From positions 15,215,550 to 15,279,549 of the forward strand of contig NC_089869.1 in the NCBI RefSeq assembly GCF_036373705.1: a stretch of DNA of 64,000 nucleotides, given 5' to 3'. The translations under genes and the position numbers were made by a program. The DNA is from Amia ocellicauda. Its lineage: Eukaryota; Chordata; Actinopteri; Amiiformes; Amiidae. The notes beneath the pieces are model-generated. The model ran no database searches. It was not told the origin of the DNA and saw nothing but the letters and a program-made list of their open reading frames with translations. Position 1 is the first letter of the stretch, and each line of letters starts with the position of its first letter. Shown one piece after another: positions 39,511 to 52,639 of the stretch.

Positions 39511-42299
39511 TTCTTGATAGGGCTCTCGTTTCATGTAGAACTGCATGAGCAAGGCCAGCTTCCTCTCATCAGCTCTGTTTCCTATCCTGTTTATCATTTC
39601 AAATGAGAAAACTAAAGCCTACCTTTCCGTTATTATCTTCCAGAGTTCTTCAAATCAGCTTACCCCTTTAGGCTTCAGATATGTCAGTGAAAACAATTTC
39701 TCTCTGTTTAATGTTGTAAGGAATATGCACGCTTTCTGAAGACAACATGGCTAGGCATTCCCTGTTAGAAGAATATTCAAATTCCTATGTTAAGAGCGTC
39801 TGTCATCCATATTGGAATAAGAATGCATTTGCATGTCATCCAGCTTCCTACGCAGAAGAGGTTAGGTTTAGGGCACTGTGTTTTCTCAGCTTGAACTTGG
39901 CATATTGTGGCCAAGCAGTAATTATGTAATGCCATGTGCAATGACAGGGATATGGCACTGTGAGCTAACCCATGAGCTACAGTGTTTATGAATGTGTTTT
40001 TGCTTCCGTTTTTATTGTTATTCTGTTATTGTAATTGTTATTATTATTTATGTTTTACAGTTTACATAAGCATTACAAACATGCAGTAGTCGTTTGCAGA
40101 TCTGGGTTCAAACAGAACCATGCATCAAATCATTCACAATAGGGAGTTCAAACTCACTATTTTGTTGCCATTATGTACCATTTGTATATGAGATCAGTAT
40201 ATTATTTGTCCCCATTTTATGCGAAATATGTAGCTTTAGTCTGATGGTTTCATTCTGAAACAGAAATGTAGTGGTCCTTTTCCTTTTAATTAATTATAAT
40301 TCAAATAAGTGTAGTCTTATTTTTATAAAGACTAATAATACACAGCACATATACAATACTAGTCTTAATATAATTCATATTTTATTGACCACATATTGAT
40401 ATACATACAAACATGTAAATTCTACTTGTTCAGTTTTTAATATTTCCTAATACCTAATACTTTCGTTTATCAGTTTATCACAGTAAAATATGTTTATGCC
40501 TGCATTTCTCACAATACAATATATAATCATGTATCTTACCATAATAAATATCAGAGAAAACATATATTTGAAAATCACACTATATAAGAAAATACTTATT
40601 AAAAATATATTTTTTTTAAAACAATCATAAAGCCTGATGACATGCATGTGAAATTTCCAGGCGGACCCTCCAGTTGGGATTACTTTTAATGTCACTTCTG
40701 TTTAAACAGACTGAGGTTAACACCACGCCTTTTCGAGGCTGTCTTTTGCAGAGATTACCGGCCTACTGTAAAACAGGGTCACAGATTATTTTAATAAGGT
40801 TAAAAAATTTGTCTTGTTCCACCCCTAACAAAAAATAATAATTACTATTCTTAACTGGAGTACGTTGTTTGGGGGAGGGGGGGTGGTTATTAAAAGCATA
40901 CAGTGCGTTCTTTGGATAAATAAATGTTCAGATATTTCTTTCCCTTTTAAGATTATGATGTCTGGCTCAATTTACAGATTTGTTTTATACGGATTCAAAA
41001 GTATAACGGTTGCTTGAGTAAACAAATTGATCTAAAATATGGCTCCTGTAATTCAAACGCCTGTAAATTAATTTCAAAAATACTATTTAAAACAGAGAGA
41101 GAGAGAGGTGGTGGGGGGATATACATAAATGCATACATACATGTATTTCTATCGAAGTTCAAGGTAATGTTTCAGTATGATAAATATATAATTCAAACAA
41201 ATCAAATATAAATTATCGAGTAAATGTCAATACAAATACTAAGGAATCACCAATGGCTAATTTCAAACTAAATGTATTCATTTATTACAATATTTCCATA
41301 CCACAAATGTAGGCTATTTTTTTTTTCTTTACAGACTCATATTTTTAAAGGGTATTTTTTTCCATAAGGTCATATCCTCAATTTACAGACATTAGTCTAC
41401 TCAGAACCATCTCATGATCCCTGTTGAAGCAATAACATTAACAGACATATCATACTATTTTACATATAAAGTCCAGACGACAGTTTAGATGTCCAACATT
41501 GAATAAACATGTTTAGTCGCAGTTTTTCTAATTTCATGTAAAGGGTCCTTCCAATGTCATGTTCATCACATTGGCAAAAACGTGTTTTTTAAAAGAGTAT
41601 TTGTTTGGTGCTTAGAATCAAATCAGTTCTGATAATTTAAAAGTCGTTAGTATTTCAACTTGAAACACTAAAAGTAACACTAAATTACATTGAACACATC
41701 AGGTGCTGAAGTCATGTTATATATCTGTGTGTGTTTATGTGCGTATGTCTGTATATTCATTATTTTAAGGTTATCGGTATATAATTGTGTGTACACGCTT
41801 AATCCCCGGCATTAAATCCAATTATATTATTATTACATGAGAGCTGTCGAAATGCACTTACCTCTTTCATAAGTCTCTGATATATGTATAGCATTGTGAT
41901 ATTAGCCAAGAGTTTGGGTTATTCCATTAGTATATAAATTACACATCGAGGTGCCTTCAGGTTCATTTTCTGAATCTTAACCCCGTCATTGTGGGTTTAC
42001 AGGTAACGGTGTCTTCTCTGTAATTTGTACCAAATGGTAGCTGTCCACTGTTTCGAGATGGAAATGTAAAAAAGATAGCAGAAAGAATACTCTGATCGTG
42101 TCTTAATGACATTTGTATTTTAAAATAAAAAGCACAACAGATTTCAGCTACATCAGGTTGCGCAACTTCAGCTTTGTATGAGATGTCCATTGTGTGTGTG
42201 TGTGTGTGTGTGTGTATGGTGGGGGGTATGGGGTTTAAGATTAAAAGTGCCGTTTCATAACTGTTTAATGTTTAAAACTGCCTTATAATTAACATATAA
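39511..42299. other. AT-rich intergenic DNA, no gene seen
   Basis: Contains a short GA/G run at 41,092-41,118 and the TG microsatellite at 42,191-42,215. No coding or RNA gene signature. Confidence 0.55.
42191..42215. repeat. (TG)n microsatellite
   Basis: About twelve TG units followed by a G-rich stretch (to about 42,233). Simple repeat. Confidence 0.95.
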
Positions 42300-43260
42300 A
42301 GTGATTGGGCTATTGATGTGGATCGCTTAAGATCCTCACCCTGCAGAGCAGAGGGATGCAAACACATGTAGGGTATATATAGTGCTTATTTTTCCCTAAA
42401 TGATCCCTTTATTTATTTTCCCAATGAAAATCCAGAAATGAAATAGTTAATGGTGCTTGATGTAAGCAGGCTGTGAGAAATGTTCCCCTTCCAGCCATGC
42501 ACTAGACATGAAACTTTTCGAGGACAATTGGTTAAGTGGAGTTAACTGTTGCCTATTCTCCCCGAGGTAGCTTCCTGTTTGATCCTGCCGAGCCTGGCGC
42601 CTTGCAAAACATAACTTGTCTGCCTTATTAAATGCTTTGACTTATGGTGAAGGATTGCCTGTTGCTTTTCCATTGAAGCTTTAGCAACCTTAAAGGGCCA
42701 AGACAATCTCTGCAGTGTTGTAATGGTGTGTGTGTGTGATTGTGATCTAATTTATGGAGCTGTTTATGTATAAAACAACAACTGTTTATGTTGAAGAGAT
42801 ACATGCATGCATTATCCACCAAAACATATCATGCCACTTTCATGCAGATGGATTGATAGATATAGACGCACAGGCGGAGGGATGGATGGATAGTGAGATA
42901 CAAAATGAATATTAAAAGTTTTGCGAGAATTGAATTCTGTTTACTTCAGTTGACACACACGTTAGTTCAGTTTTTATGAAAACGTGAAAAATCCGGAAAA
43001 TGTCAGATGTTTCTGTTTTGGACCAAAATACACGTAAATAAATGCCAAAGGGGGTGGCTAGTTCCCTGTATGTTTTCAATAAGTGCCCAGCTAATGAGTA
43101 AAGAGACTGTTTCTTAAGGCTGCCCTACTGGTTAATTACACTGAAATTGCTCTAGTGGCTCTGTGCTCCTAGGAGGCTAGAGCCCTTGAGCCATCAATAA
43201 ACCTCCACAGCAAGACATCTATGATTAACTACTCATTTCTTACTCAAAATCACTCTTGAT
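42300..43260 (+). promoter_or_regulatory. Candidate proximal upstream regulatory region of msx3
   Basis: Between about 170 and 1,170 bases upstream of the msx3 start codon the sequence is less AT-biased and rich in developmental motifs. They include GGCGCC at 42,596-42,601 (a BMP-SMAD-type GC element) with a SMAD-box GTCTG at 42,618-42,622, TTAATTA at 43,132-43,138, and TGATTAACT near 43,222. A less constrained AT-rich piece with a short TG run separates two denser blocks (about 42,300-42,720 and 43,110-43,260). The motifs are seen directly; regulation by BMP or by homeodomain proteins is inference from what is known of Msx genes. Confidence 0.4.
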
Positions 43261-43280
43261 GTCTTTTAGAAGCCAGTGGG

Positions 43281-43468
43281 CCAATCGAAACACAAGCTGG
43301 CAGGGCCATGTGACCAATTTCACCAGCTGATTGGGGGGCGGCGAGATGAGAGAAAAGTTGCAGCACTTTTATAGCTGAAAGCCCACTAGAGAGTCACAAA
43401 GTTACAGACGCGCTTGAGCACCGGTGTAGTTGCGATTGAGGAGTGACCAGCGATTGATCCAAAGGTGT
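43281..43468 (+). promoter_or_regulatory. msx3: msx3 core promoter and 5' UTR
   Basis: There are forward CCAAT boxes at 43,281-43,285 and 43,314-43,318. A reverse CCAAT box (ATTGG) at 43,330-43,334 runs directly into a GC box (GGGGGGCGGCG, 43,333-43,343). A TATA-like TTTTATAG lies at 43,367-43,374. Transcription would start near 43,400, giving a 5' UTR of about 70 bases before the ATG at 43,469. The spacing is that of a regulated TATA promoter. Confidence 0.65.
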
Positions 43469-44997
<1,529 letters not shown>

Positions 44998-46623
44998 AGT
45001 AAGGTTGATACAAACCAGCCCTATTGTAAAGCCATGTTTTTGAGCTCAGCTATTTTAGCCCATTGGGCACAAGTATGATAACTGTGTAATATATATGTTT
45101 TATTAATATACCGTCGACAAATGACTCCTACTCGCACCCAGTCTTGGCCTGAGCACCTGCACCACCAAAAATTCAGAAACACACATCAAAAATAATCTGA
45201 AGGCGAATATTTAAAGGTGAAAATAGTATTTTTGAAATCGTTTCAGTTTGAAAATAAATGTAATACATACATACATTTGATTAATACAGCTCTTAAGGCA
45301 GAGTTTTTGGTTTACTGCATTGTTTGTTAATATTAATATTCAAAATATATTTTTAGTTTAAACAAACAGTATAGCCTACAGCTCATATCTTTCACACGGT
45401 ATCTTATAACATATACAGCTGTTAAACTAATGTCGTTTATTGTGGGGTTGGGATCCATACTGCACTTCTTAAATTCATCTTTTAAACCAGGAATATTATC
45501 CCTAAAATGTCATGAAAATGAAAACCATTTTACGGCAACATAATAAAACACAATTAGAAACAGGCGTTGCATAGCCACCAGTTAATGTAGTTTTTAGTTA
45601 ATTAATTTAAAGTTATTTGAAGAATTAACAGTAGCGGTGCATACAAGAACAAATGCAATAAAATAAATTATAAAATATATATAAAACTGTTTATTACGGC
45701 CTACCTGACTATTGGACATTTTCATCACGCCATATCTGCTATCAAATACATGTATCGTTGCTAACACAATGTGGACGCTATTATTTTGAAAGCTTTATAC
45801 AAAATATATGGAATTGAAAGCAAAAAGAGAAAATATACCGTAAACACCACAGCTGGTTAATATGAATATACCATATTCGCCTTTCAGGACGATGCATTTA
45901 TGGTGGTGAAAGATCACTCATTTCCAGTTAATTTAAGTTGATAAAGTTTTGGGATCAAAAGTATTTTTACTTTACAGACCTCCCCCCCGAGATACAACAT
46001 TTGACCGACTTGTAAGAGCAACAGGTGTCAAGAATATTGTTTTACAGATTGTTTTAATGTACGTAGGTTGACGAAAATTAAAACATGACAAAATATTTTT
46101 TACTTTCAGGAACCAAATATATATCAGCTCAGAACAAAGATCTTCAAATAATGTATAAGAAAAAACTGAATTTAGTAATAATTTGCATGGATTGGGGGTA
46201 AAAAAGCTATTCTTATTAAATGTGTTCTCAGAGATCCTAAAATATCACAATCCAATCCAAATCCTGGGCCTTTTCACTGTGAACGATACTTCTATTTCTT
46301 GTCTAAAACCTTGATTATTCTTGGTAAAATATTATACTGCAGTGTACATCCATATTAGCTGATAATGAGCCAACAACGATAAGTACTTTGTTAATTGTGT
46401 GTTTGTGTGTGTACACTTGCATCACTTTGAGACCTTGTATTACCAACAAACAGTAAACTTTATAAGTTTCATGGTTCCTGTTATCATTGTGAGTTGGTGA
46501 AAGAATATTAAAGGAACCTGTATTTTCTATTTTAAATTGAGCTCTTAAAATAAAGCACTATTGAAAACATAGACGTGTAACCCGATTGAAGGGTAAACGT
46601 ATATCTTAATGCTGTATTTTGTA

Positions 46624-46626
<3 letters not shown>

Positions 46627-46662
<36 letters not shown>
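46627..46662. repeat. (AT)n microsatellite
   Basis: About eighteen uninterrupted AT units within the inferred msx3 3' UTR. Confidence 0.95.
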
Positions 46663-46667
<5 letters not shown>

Positions 46668-46882
46668 TGATATGACTGTAAATAAAAATGTAGACTATTC
46701 CCTATGGTTTTCTGCAACCACTGTTTCACAAAGAATAAGCAGGATGATCGATATTTAATTATTATATATTATATATAAAATGTTAAACATGTTTACATCT
46801 GAATCATGTACATTTCTACAATGTACATATTTTATTTGTACAGAGTTAGAAAAGAACAAATGCCTTTTTGTACAAAGTATTC

Positions 46883-46888
46883 AATAAA
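46883..46888 (+). terminator. msx3: msx3 polyadenylation signal
   Basis: Canonical AATAAA, preceded by TGTA-type upstream elements and followed about 30 bases later by GT-rich sequence, as in strong vertebrate poly(A) sites. Confidence 0.6.
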
Positions 46889-46905
46889 GTCTTTTAATTT
46901 GCATT

Positions 46906-48395
46906 ACTCCTGTGGAAATCTTGTCTTTGTTTGATCATGGCAAACATCTCACTGCAATGTTCAAAATGGATCGATTTCATATCTGACTTATATATAAAAA
47001 GTTTTAAAAATATTTTAATGAGAAACAGCTGTTTAGGATAACCCCTCAAACTCCACAAAAACAAAACAAAAAATCACATTACGGCCTGTCAACACAAAAT
47101 AACTAAATCGGCCTAGTCGGAGTAGGAAAGCATTGCTTCACTTGCATTTCCCAAATAATGAAGAGTAGCCTATATACCTAAATCAGCAGGGTCCAGATCA
47201 GGATAAGTGTATCTGACGATCATCTGGAGAGTGTGGGACAGTATTTCTGCCAAGACAGCTTCTACTCTTCTAATCTTATACTATCTTAGTCGCCAAGTCT
47301 GTTTTGGGGGGTTTTCTGTGTTGACTGACTATTATTTAGCCTGTTTTTATAATCGCAATGATGCGCCAACATTGAAAGACAGAAATAGCAGATTGCGGGT
47401 CTGCAGCGAATCACCCGACAAATCGCCTCTATCTATTTTACTAATTATTATTTGCAACTGGAATATGACAGGCGTTTTTATACTTCATCTCCGTTTCAAA
47501 TCAAATACTAGTTCTCTACAGAATTGTACAGCAAGTATTAAGCAATGGTTCAGTATTTTATTGGCCAATTTATTTAAAACATACGACTTAGTAATGGAAA
47601 ATGTAGTTGAAATCAGTATTTTAACCAGTACTGTTCCTTATAATTATTGTTTCAGCTTTGTATCTTTTTTGTTTTGCAATGTTGTGCATTTGATTTAATT
47701 GCACCGCATTTTTTTAGATAAACACATCATCTATTTATTTATCTTGCTCACAGTACACAACCTTATTTGTTTTAAAGAAAATAGTTTGATTCCTCCATTA
47801 AAAGTCCGATGGAAAGATATTTTGATATTAGATATTAGCGCGTCGGGGACGCCGAGGACACAGTATAGTAAAGCCGGTATTAAAGCTCTTCTAACAATAG
47901 TCATTTTCATTATTCTAAGTAAAAATATATAATATTCAATTCCAAAACCAATAATAATACGTAATTAAGACAGAAATCTATGGATCTAACATGCATCAAG
48001 CTACTTATGTCATTATTTAATTGAATTGTATATATTGTATTTTATGATTGTATATTTTTATTATTAATAATTATAATTGTGGAAAGCGATGACCTACAGG
48101 TTTCTAATTTCATATCCCCAATGTTTTTATGTATTATTGCTGCAGGCATTGCGTTTCTTTTGCTGGCAATACCGGGGCGCCACCGTTCGGCCTGTTGATG
48201 AATTTCAGCTGCACATGTGTACTACTTTTGGTTGCATTTCTCTGCTAATTACACATCATCGATGAAAACCTTAATTTAAATATGATAAGGTACATTATAT
48301 TTTTAGACAATTCATGAGAGTTCAAACATCTTTTCCAAACAGAATAATACTATTTTTATTTTAAATTTCAGTTCTCAAATATAACATTAAAACTT
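46906..48395. other. msx3-znf511 convergent intergenic region
   Basis: Separates the 3' ends of two convergent genes. No known gene is recognised. One plus-strand frame runs from 47,207 to 47,932 with a single internal TAA at 47,696-47,698. The predicted product has no recognisable motif and no ATG start, so it is not called as a gene. Confidence 0.5.
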
Positions 48396-48416
48396 TCATG
48401 AAAACAAAGGAATACA

Positions 48417-48422
48417 TTTATT
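48417..48422 (-). terminator. znf511: znf511 polyadenylation signal
   Basis: Minus-strand AATAAA about 130 bases downstream of the znf511 stop codon. This gives a short 3' UTR ending near 48,395. Confidence 0.65.
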
Positions 48423-48549
48423 GTTACAGCATGTTGCAGATAATTCAGTTACAGGCATTATACATCCCCAAAGATTTTGGAAAACTTTACAGCCTCAAGG
48501 ATCAGTAAAACTTATCTCTCCAACTGTTTCTTCATCAGTCAGGAAAATA

Positions 48550-51500
48550 TCACTTCTTCCGTCTCCCTCTAAATCCCCGTACAGAGCCTTGGCCAAAGCA
48601 AATTGAAGGTGGTACCCTGGGGAACAAACCAAATAAATGGGGGATTATACAGTAATCCAATGGACTTGATTTTCAACTTGATATTATTTCTAAATTGTCA
48701 GGGAAAGTTACGTTTAAGCCTTTTAAACTTTCGCAGTAGATTTTGGCACAGTTAAACTGCCAGAGTTTAACATTTCCCAGTCTTTTTACAGTGTCGCTTG
48801 ACTAGGGAGAGAATATGTTGAGCTTGCAGAAAACAGTTAGCCATGTGGGCATTATTATATTATTTATATATCGGTTAGTAAATAAACAATGTGGTTTACA
48901 AAGAATGATCCATAATTCAGGTGAAGGACATCATAGACAAATCACACAATTTACAGTAGGCTCCATGGGTTTAAAAACTACAGTAGACTTATTGTAACCT
49001 TACAATCTCTGAAGAGCATTTCTAGCAGCAAATGTTACATTATGGTGCAATTGCTCAATGGTGAATTTATTATTAAAACCACATTATAATTCACTGGCAA
49101 TTCTGTCTTCTGTCATAAAACAAATCTCTTATTTAGTGTGATTTAGCTTGTGTACTGTAATTAAAGTTAAAAAAATAAAACTGACTTGTAAGAATAGCGT
49201 GGTTTAGCCTGCTCCCCATGACCACGGTCTGCATTCATTGGTTCTTGGCCAGCCAGATCTGGATTTCTAGATGGACAGAATTCCATGGACTCCACACTTC
49301 CCGGATCACTGGCTGGAAGAGCCACTTCTTCAGAAACCTCCATGCTTACATCTGTCTTTTCTTGGGCTTTGCTGCGAATTGAAAATTACATAAATGCATT
49401 TTTTGCAATGACATACAAACCTTACAGTAACTGACCGCATCTCTAAGCGCTGACCTCTAATAATAAAATAATAACCACTGTGTAAATGGCTAAGAATTCT
49501 TTCAACTGACATCATATTGGTCCAATAAGTAAAATCCACAGTCACACAAACATGTCTGTTGAATCAGAAAATATATATATTACTAAATCTAAGGTTTCTT
49601 TTTTCTGAGTAACTCCGATACTAAGAAATTATTTATGTTTCTTTATCTGCAACTGCGCAGGCATTTGTTTCCAATTATGTCATTTTATTCAGTAGGGGGG
49701 AAAAAAGCACTGAGGTTTCTGGGTAAGTTGCCAGGAATTTTAACTTGAATATTTGGCAATATTAGATCTCAGCCCTATACAAATTTAACTTACTATCCAT
49801 ATAAGCCTGGAGAAACTAAATATCAATAACAGCATCAATAACAAGATAGTTTAGGTTCTAGGAATAAACTACAGTAATTACAATTTCTGATGCATTTGGT
49901 GGTTACAAATAGTTTGAAAATATTCTACGGCGCCCAATTGAATACTACCATTCAGATGTTAGTTCCACAACTAACTGGATTATCTTTGAAATAGTGAAAC
50001 ATAATAAAAGCTAATTAAATATCCGTTTCTTGGTCAAATATTTAGATGTATATCAAGAATTTGGCCAGAATAGTGTTGTATGTTCAGTGTGTCTTACAAT
50101 CACAGGGAAAACTAAACTTTCTCTGATGGTTACCACTTACAAAAATGTTTTTATGACATTAAAATAATTTCTACATAAGAAAACATTAGGTGCTTACACT
50201 ACACATCCAAAACATGCTTTAAAAAAAGTAAATAAACACTACACATTTCAACTATTAAAATGAGGGAAAATGGGGTTTACCTTTTGCTCTTCTTTGACTT
50301 GTCAAATCTAAAGTCTGGAGGATAGCTATGATTTTTTATTAAGTGATCTTTTCTTTCATTGCTTGTCTTAAATTTTACACCACAGCCCTCTACCAAACAC
50401 TGATACTGGAAAAAAAGAGAACAAAAACAGATGTCAGTTACTTATCAGTTCTGAGTTTCATTAGCAGCAATACAAATGAGTCATATTAGCATAATACATC
50501 TTTCCAGTGCCACTTCTCAATGCCACTAGATGTCAGCGAAAGGGTAAAGGGAAAATAATATTGAATCTGCCTTTGACTGCATTTTTATTTTCTTACTAGA
50601 TGAAACCTGAAATGAATGCAAGGAGACGTGACAGATTTGGTAGGCCAGAAAGACTGCATATAATGATGTCGATTTCGTGTTTTGTTTATAGTACCTTATA
50701 GCAAGGGTTGGAAATGAAATAAATTCTTGGCAAATCTAGAGAAAACATGGATGGCCTCTGCTGTGACCCCCTGTATGAATTGTGAGAAGGATAGATAGGC
50801 ACATTGATATAAACCAACCATGTTCTGTTTCTCTGCCATGACCTGGAACAGGGAATCATGCCACTCCAGAATATGGATGTCCAGAAGATGCCCTGAGGGA
50901 AAATACCGCTTGCAGTAGGAGCAGACATGTCGGTGCAATGAGTTGTAATGATGCTCGTATCCTTCCAGGGTGTCAAACAGCTGCCTGCAGCCTGCAATGT
51001 GGCACCTGAACTCCGAAACCCTGGGGAAAGAAGGCAGGTGAGCTGTATACGAATGGCACATCACCAAGAAGACAAACTGGCAACACTGGTTATAATGTCG
51101 GATTAAGAATATTCAGTGATGACTGTCTGAATGCTGTTTCATCCTGTTAAAATGATGTTCTTATCAGTACTCACTTCGGTTTTTCAGCCACCTCTGCGAT
51201 ACTAGTTGCAACATCCTGCAAGTATAAGTGCCTCTGTATATCCCCATCCTGCACACAAATGGCAACACATTTCAGATTACAGTCAATTCAAATGGATTAT
51301 ATCAAGACTATGTGAAATGTAGCTGAATAATATGAATGCATAGGGCTTTAATGGGGACAGGGGGACATCATGTGTATTGTTCAGATGGTTCTGTCTGCAT
51401 CATTAATCAATTACTTGTGTTCGAATGACGTCAACCATTTTTCGTGCACAGACAAAACAGTATGCTACATGCTATGAAATAAGATTTTTTGACCCAATAT

Positions 51501-51718
51501 GCAAAACTTACTTCAAATAATTCATGTTCCTTTTTTAACCTAGTTCGCTGTGGAGTGAAAGTAAAGGGTGAGCTAATCTCAATCTCACTGTCGTCATCCT
51601 GCTTTTCTGTCTTGGCTTCTTCTGGTCTTGGCTTGACTGGTAATACTGGAATCGCCTGGATATCTGCGTTGTTGGTATCGGGGTCGGTTAAAAAACTAAT
51701 TAACTCATACTGCAACAT
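48550..51718 (-). CDS. znf511: Zinc finger protein 511 (6 coding exons)
   Basis: Minus-strand exons in transcript order: 51,718-51,512; 51,248-51,175; 51,020-50,819; 50,405-50,281; 49,371-49,186; 48,616-48,550. They join in frame to 286 residues, slightly longer than the human protein of about 250. Three C2H2 zinc fingers are visible: finger 1 at about residues 98-122 (C100, C105), finger 2 at about 125-148 (CSYC, then HILEWH), and finger 3 at about 162-187 (CLVEGC, then HLIKNH). The signature LLDIHILEWHDSLFQ and the C-terminal SICFGQG are diagnostic of ZNF511. The N-terminus before HELFE is acidic and differs from mammals. Family members are nuclear and poorly characterised. Exon 3 ends at an unusual donor (ATG|GTTGGT); all other junctions are ordinary GT-AG. 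The gene is head to head with tubgcp2, as in mammals. Confidence 0.92.
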
Positions 51719-52639
51719 AATAGTTCAAATGTAATGATAGGAAAACACGTTGAAACATGATATCGGTCCCTGTATACCGTCCTCTTTCAGCTTTCTACGC
51801 AGGCGCTGCCGTGGCCGAGCAGTCTCCTGGGTCCTACCGTCCGTTCAATTGTTGCGCGCTTGTGGTGCCGTTGAAAAACGTCCGGGCGGCGCTATTTCTA
51901 TTCTTATATCAATTATATATAAAACGTGCATATTTCAGCCTTGTAATATTAAAAATGGAAATACACATTTAATAACTATTTTAATGTATTTGATGTCAAT
52001 AGAATATATAAGTTGAAGTTGACGGTAAAGTCATATTTTCTAGGCCGGAACCTTACTTTCAGGGACAGAGTTTCCCGAGTGTGACGGACGTTGGTTGAGG
52101 TTGCAGTGGAGGGTTTTGTTTGTGTTTCGCGCTGCCAAGGGGCGGTAAGATATTTTCATATGATCAATTCAATAAATACTTTTAAACTGTATTGACTGAA
52201 AATATGGCGTAACCAAGTCTAAACCGTTAGATGTTGTTGCATATGGGAGGCATTGCGATCAGTATGGGTTTGTGTAGACGGGAAGGCATATTAAAATTGC
52301 GTTAGTGCAGATCATGTCAGCGGTGTTTTGAAGCACTGTAAAATAAGCCCGATAGAAATCAGAAACAAACTTGTGCTGTTATGTTTATTGAAATGGTTAG
52401 CTTAGTAAATGATTCTTAAGTGAGGTAAAAAGACAATTCTGGATTCACAAGTGCAGTACAGGCTACTATTCCTCCAATATCTAGACACTTTTTGTGTGTT
52501 TCTTTTGCATAATGTCATTGGGAGTGTGCACCTAATATACGATCAGACAAACTAGTAATATTTGGTTGACTTTTAAATGCACTGAATTAATGTTGAGATA
52601 TTATTATTATTAAATCAATTAGGCCTCCAGGAATAAGCC
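51719..52639. promoter_or_regulatory. Bidirectional znf511/tubgcp2 promoter and tubgcp2 5' UTR
   Basis: Only 921 bases separate the two start codons. The interval holds a GC/CpG-rich segment (about 51,780-51,900, including ACGCAGGCGCTGC, NRF1-like) and an ETS site CCGGAA at 52,045-52,050, with no TATA box. A noncoding first exon of tubgcp2 probably ends at the donor GGCG|GTAAGA (exon end 52,144). It would splice to the acceptor at 52,621-52,622, 17 bases before the ATG. The head-to-head housekeeping arrangement is shared with mammals. Confidence 0.6.

Larger units (their letters stand above)
44998..46905 (+). other. msx3: msx3 3' UTR (inferred)
   Basis: The sequence after the stop is AT-rich and contains no gene. 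Its first strong polyadenylation context is AATAAA at 46,883-46,888, followed by a GT-rich stretch (46,910-46,935). A 3' UTR of about 1.9 kb is inferred. It includes the AT microsatellite at 46,627-46,662. Earlier weak signals (for example near 45,252) may be used alternatively. Confidence 0.5.

Noticed and set aside
1-43000. A caly (calcyon) gene upstream of msx3, as expected from mammalian synteny
   Set aside because: No exon with calcyon-like sequence was found on either strand; it may lie left of the window or be absent.
43430-43468. Extension of the msx3 frame upstream of the ATG
   Set aside because: Lacks an ATG and lies in the expected 5' UTR downstream of the TATA-like box.
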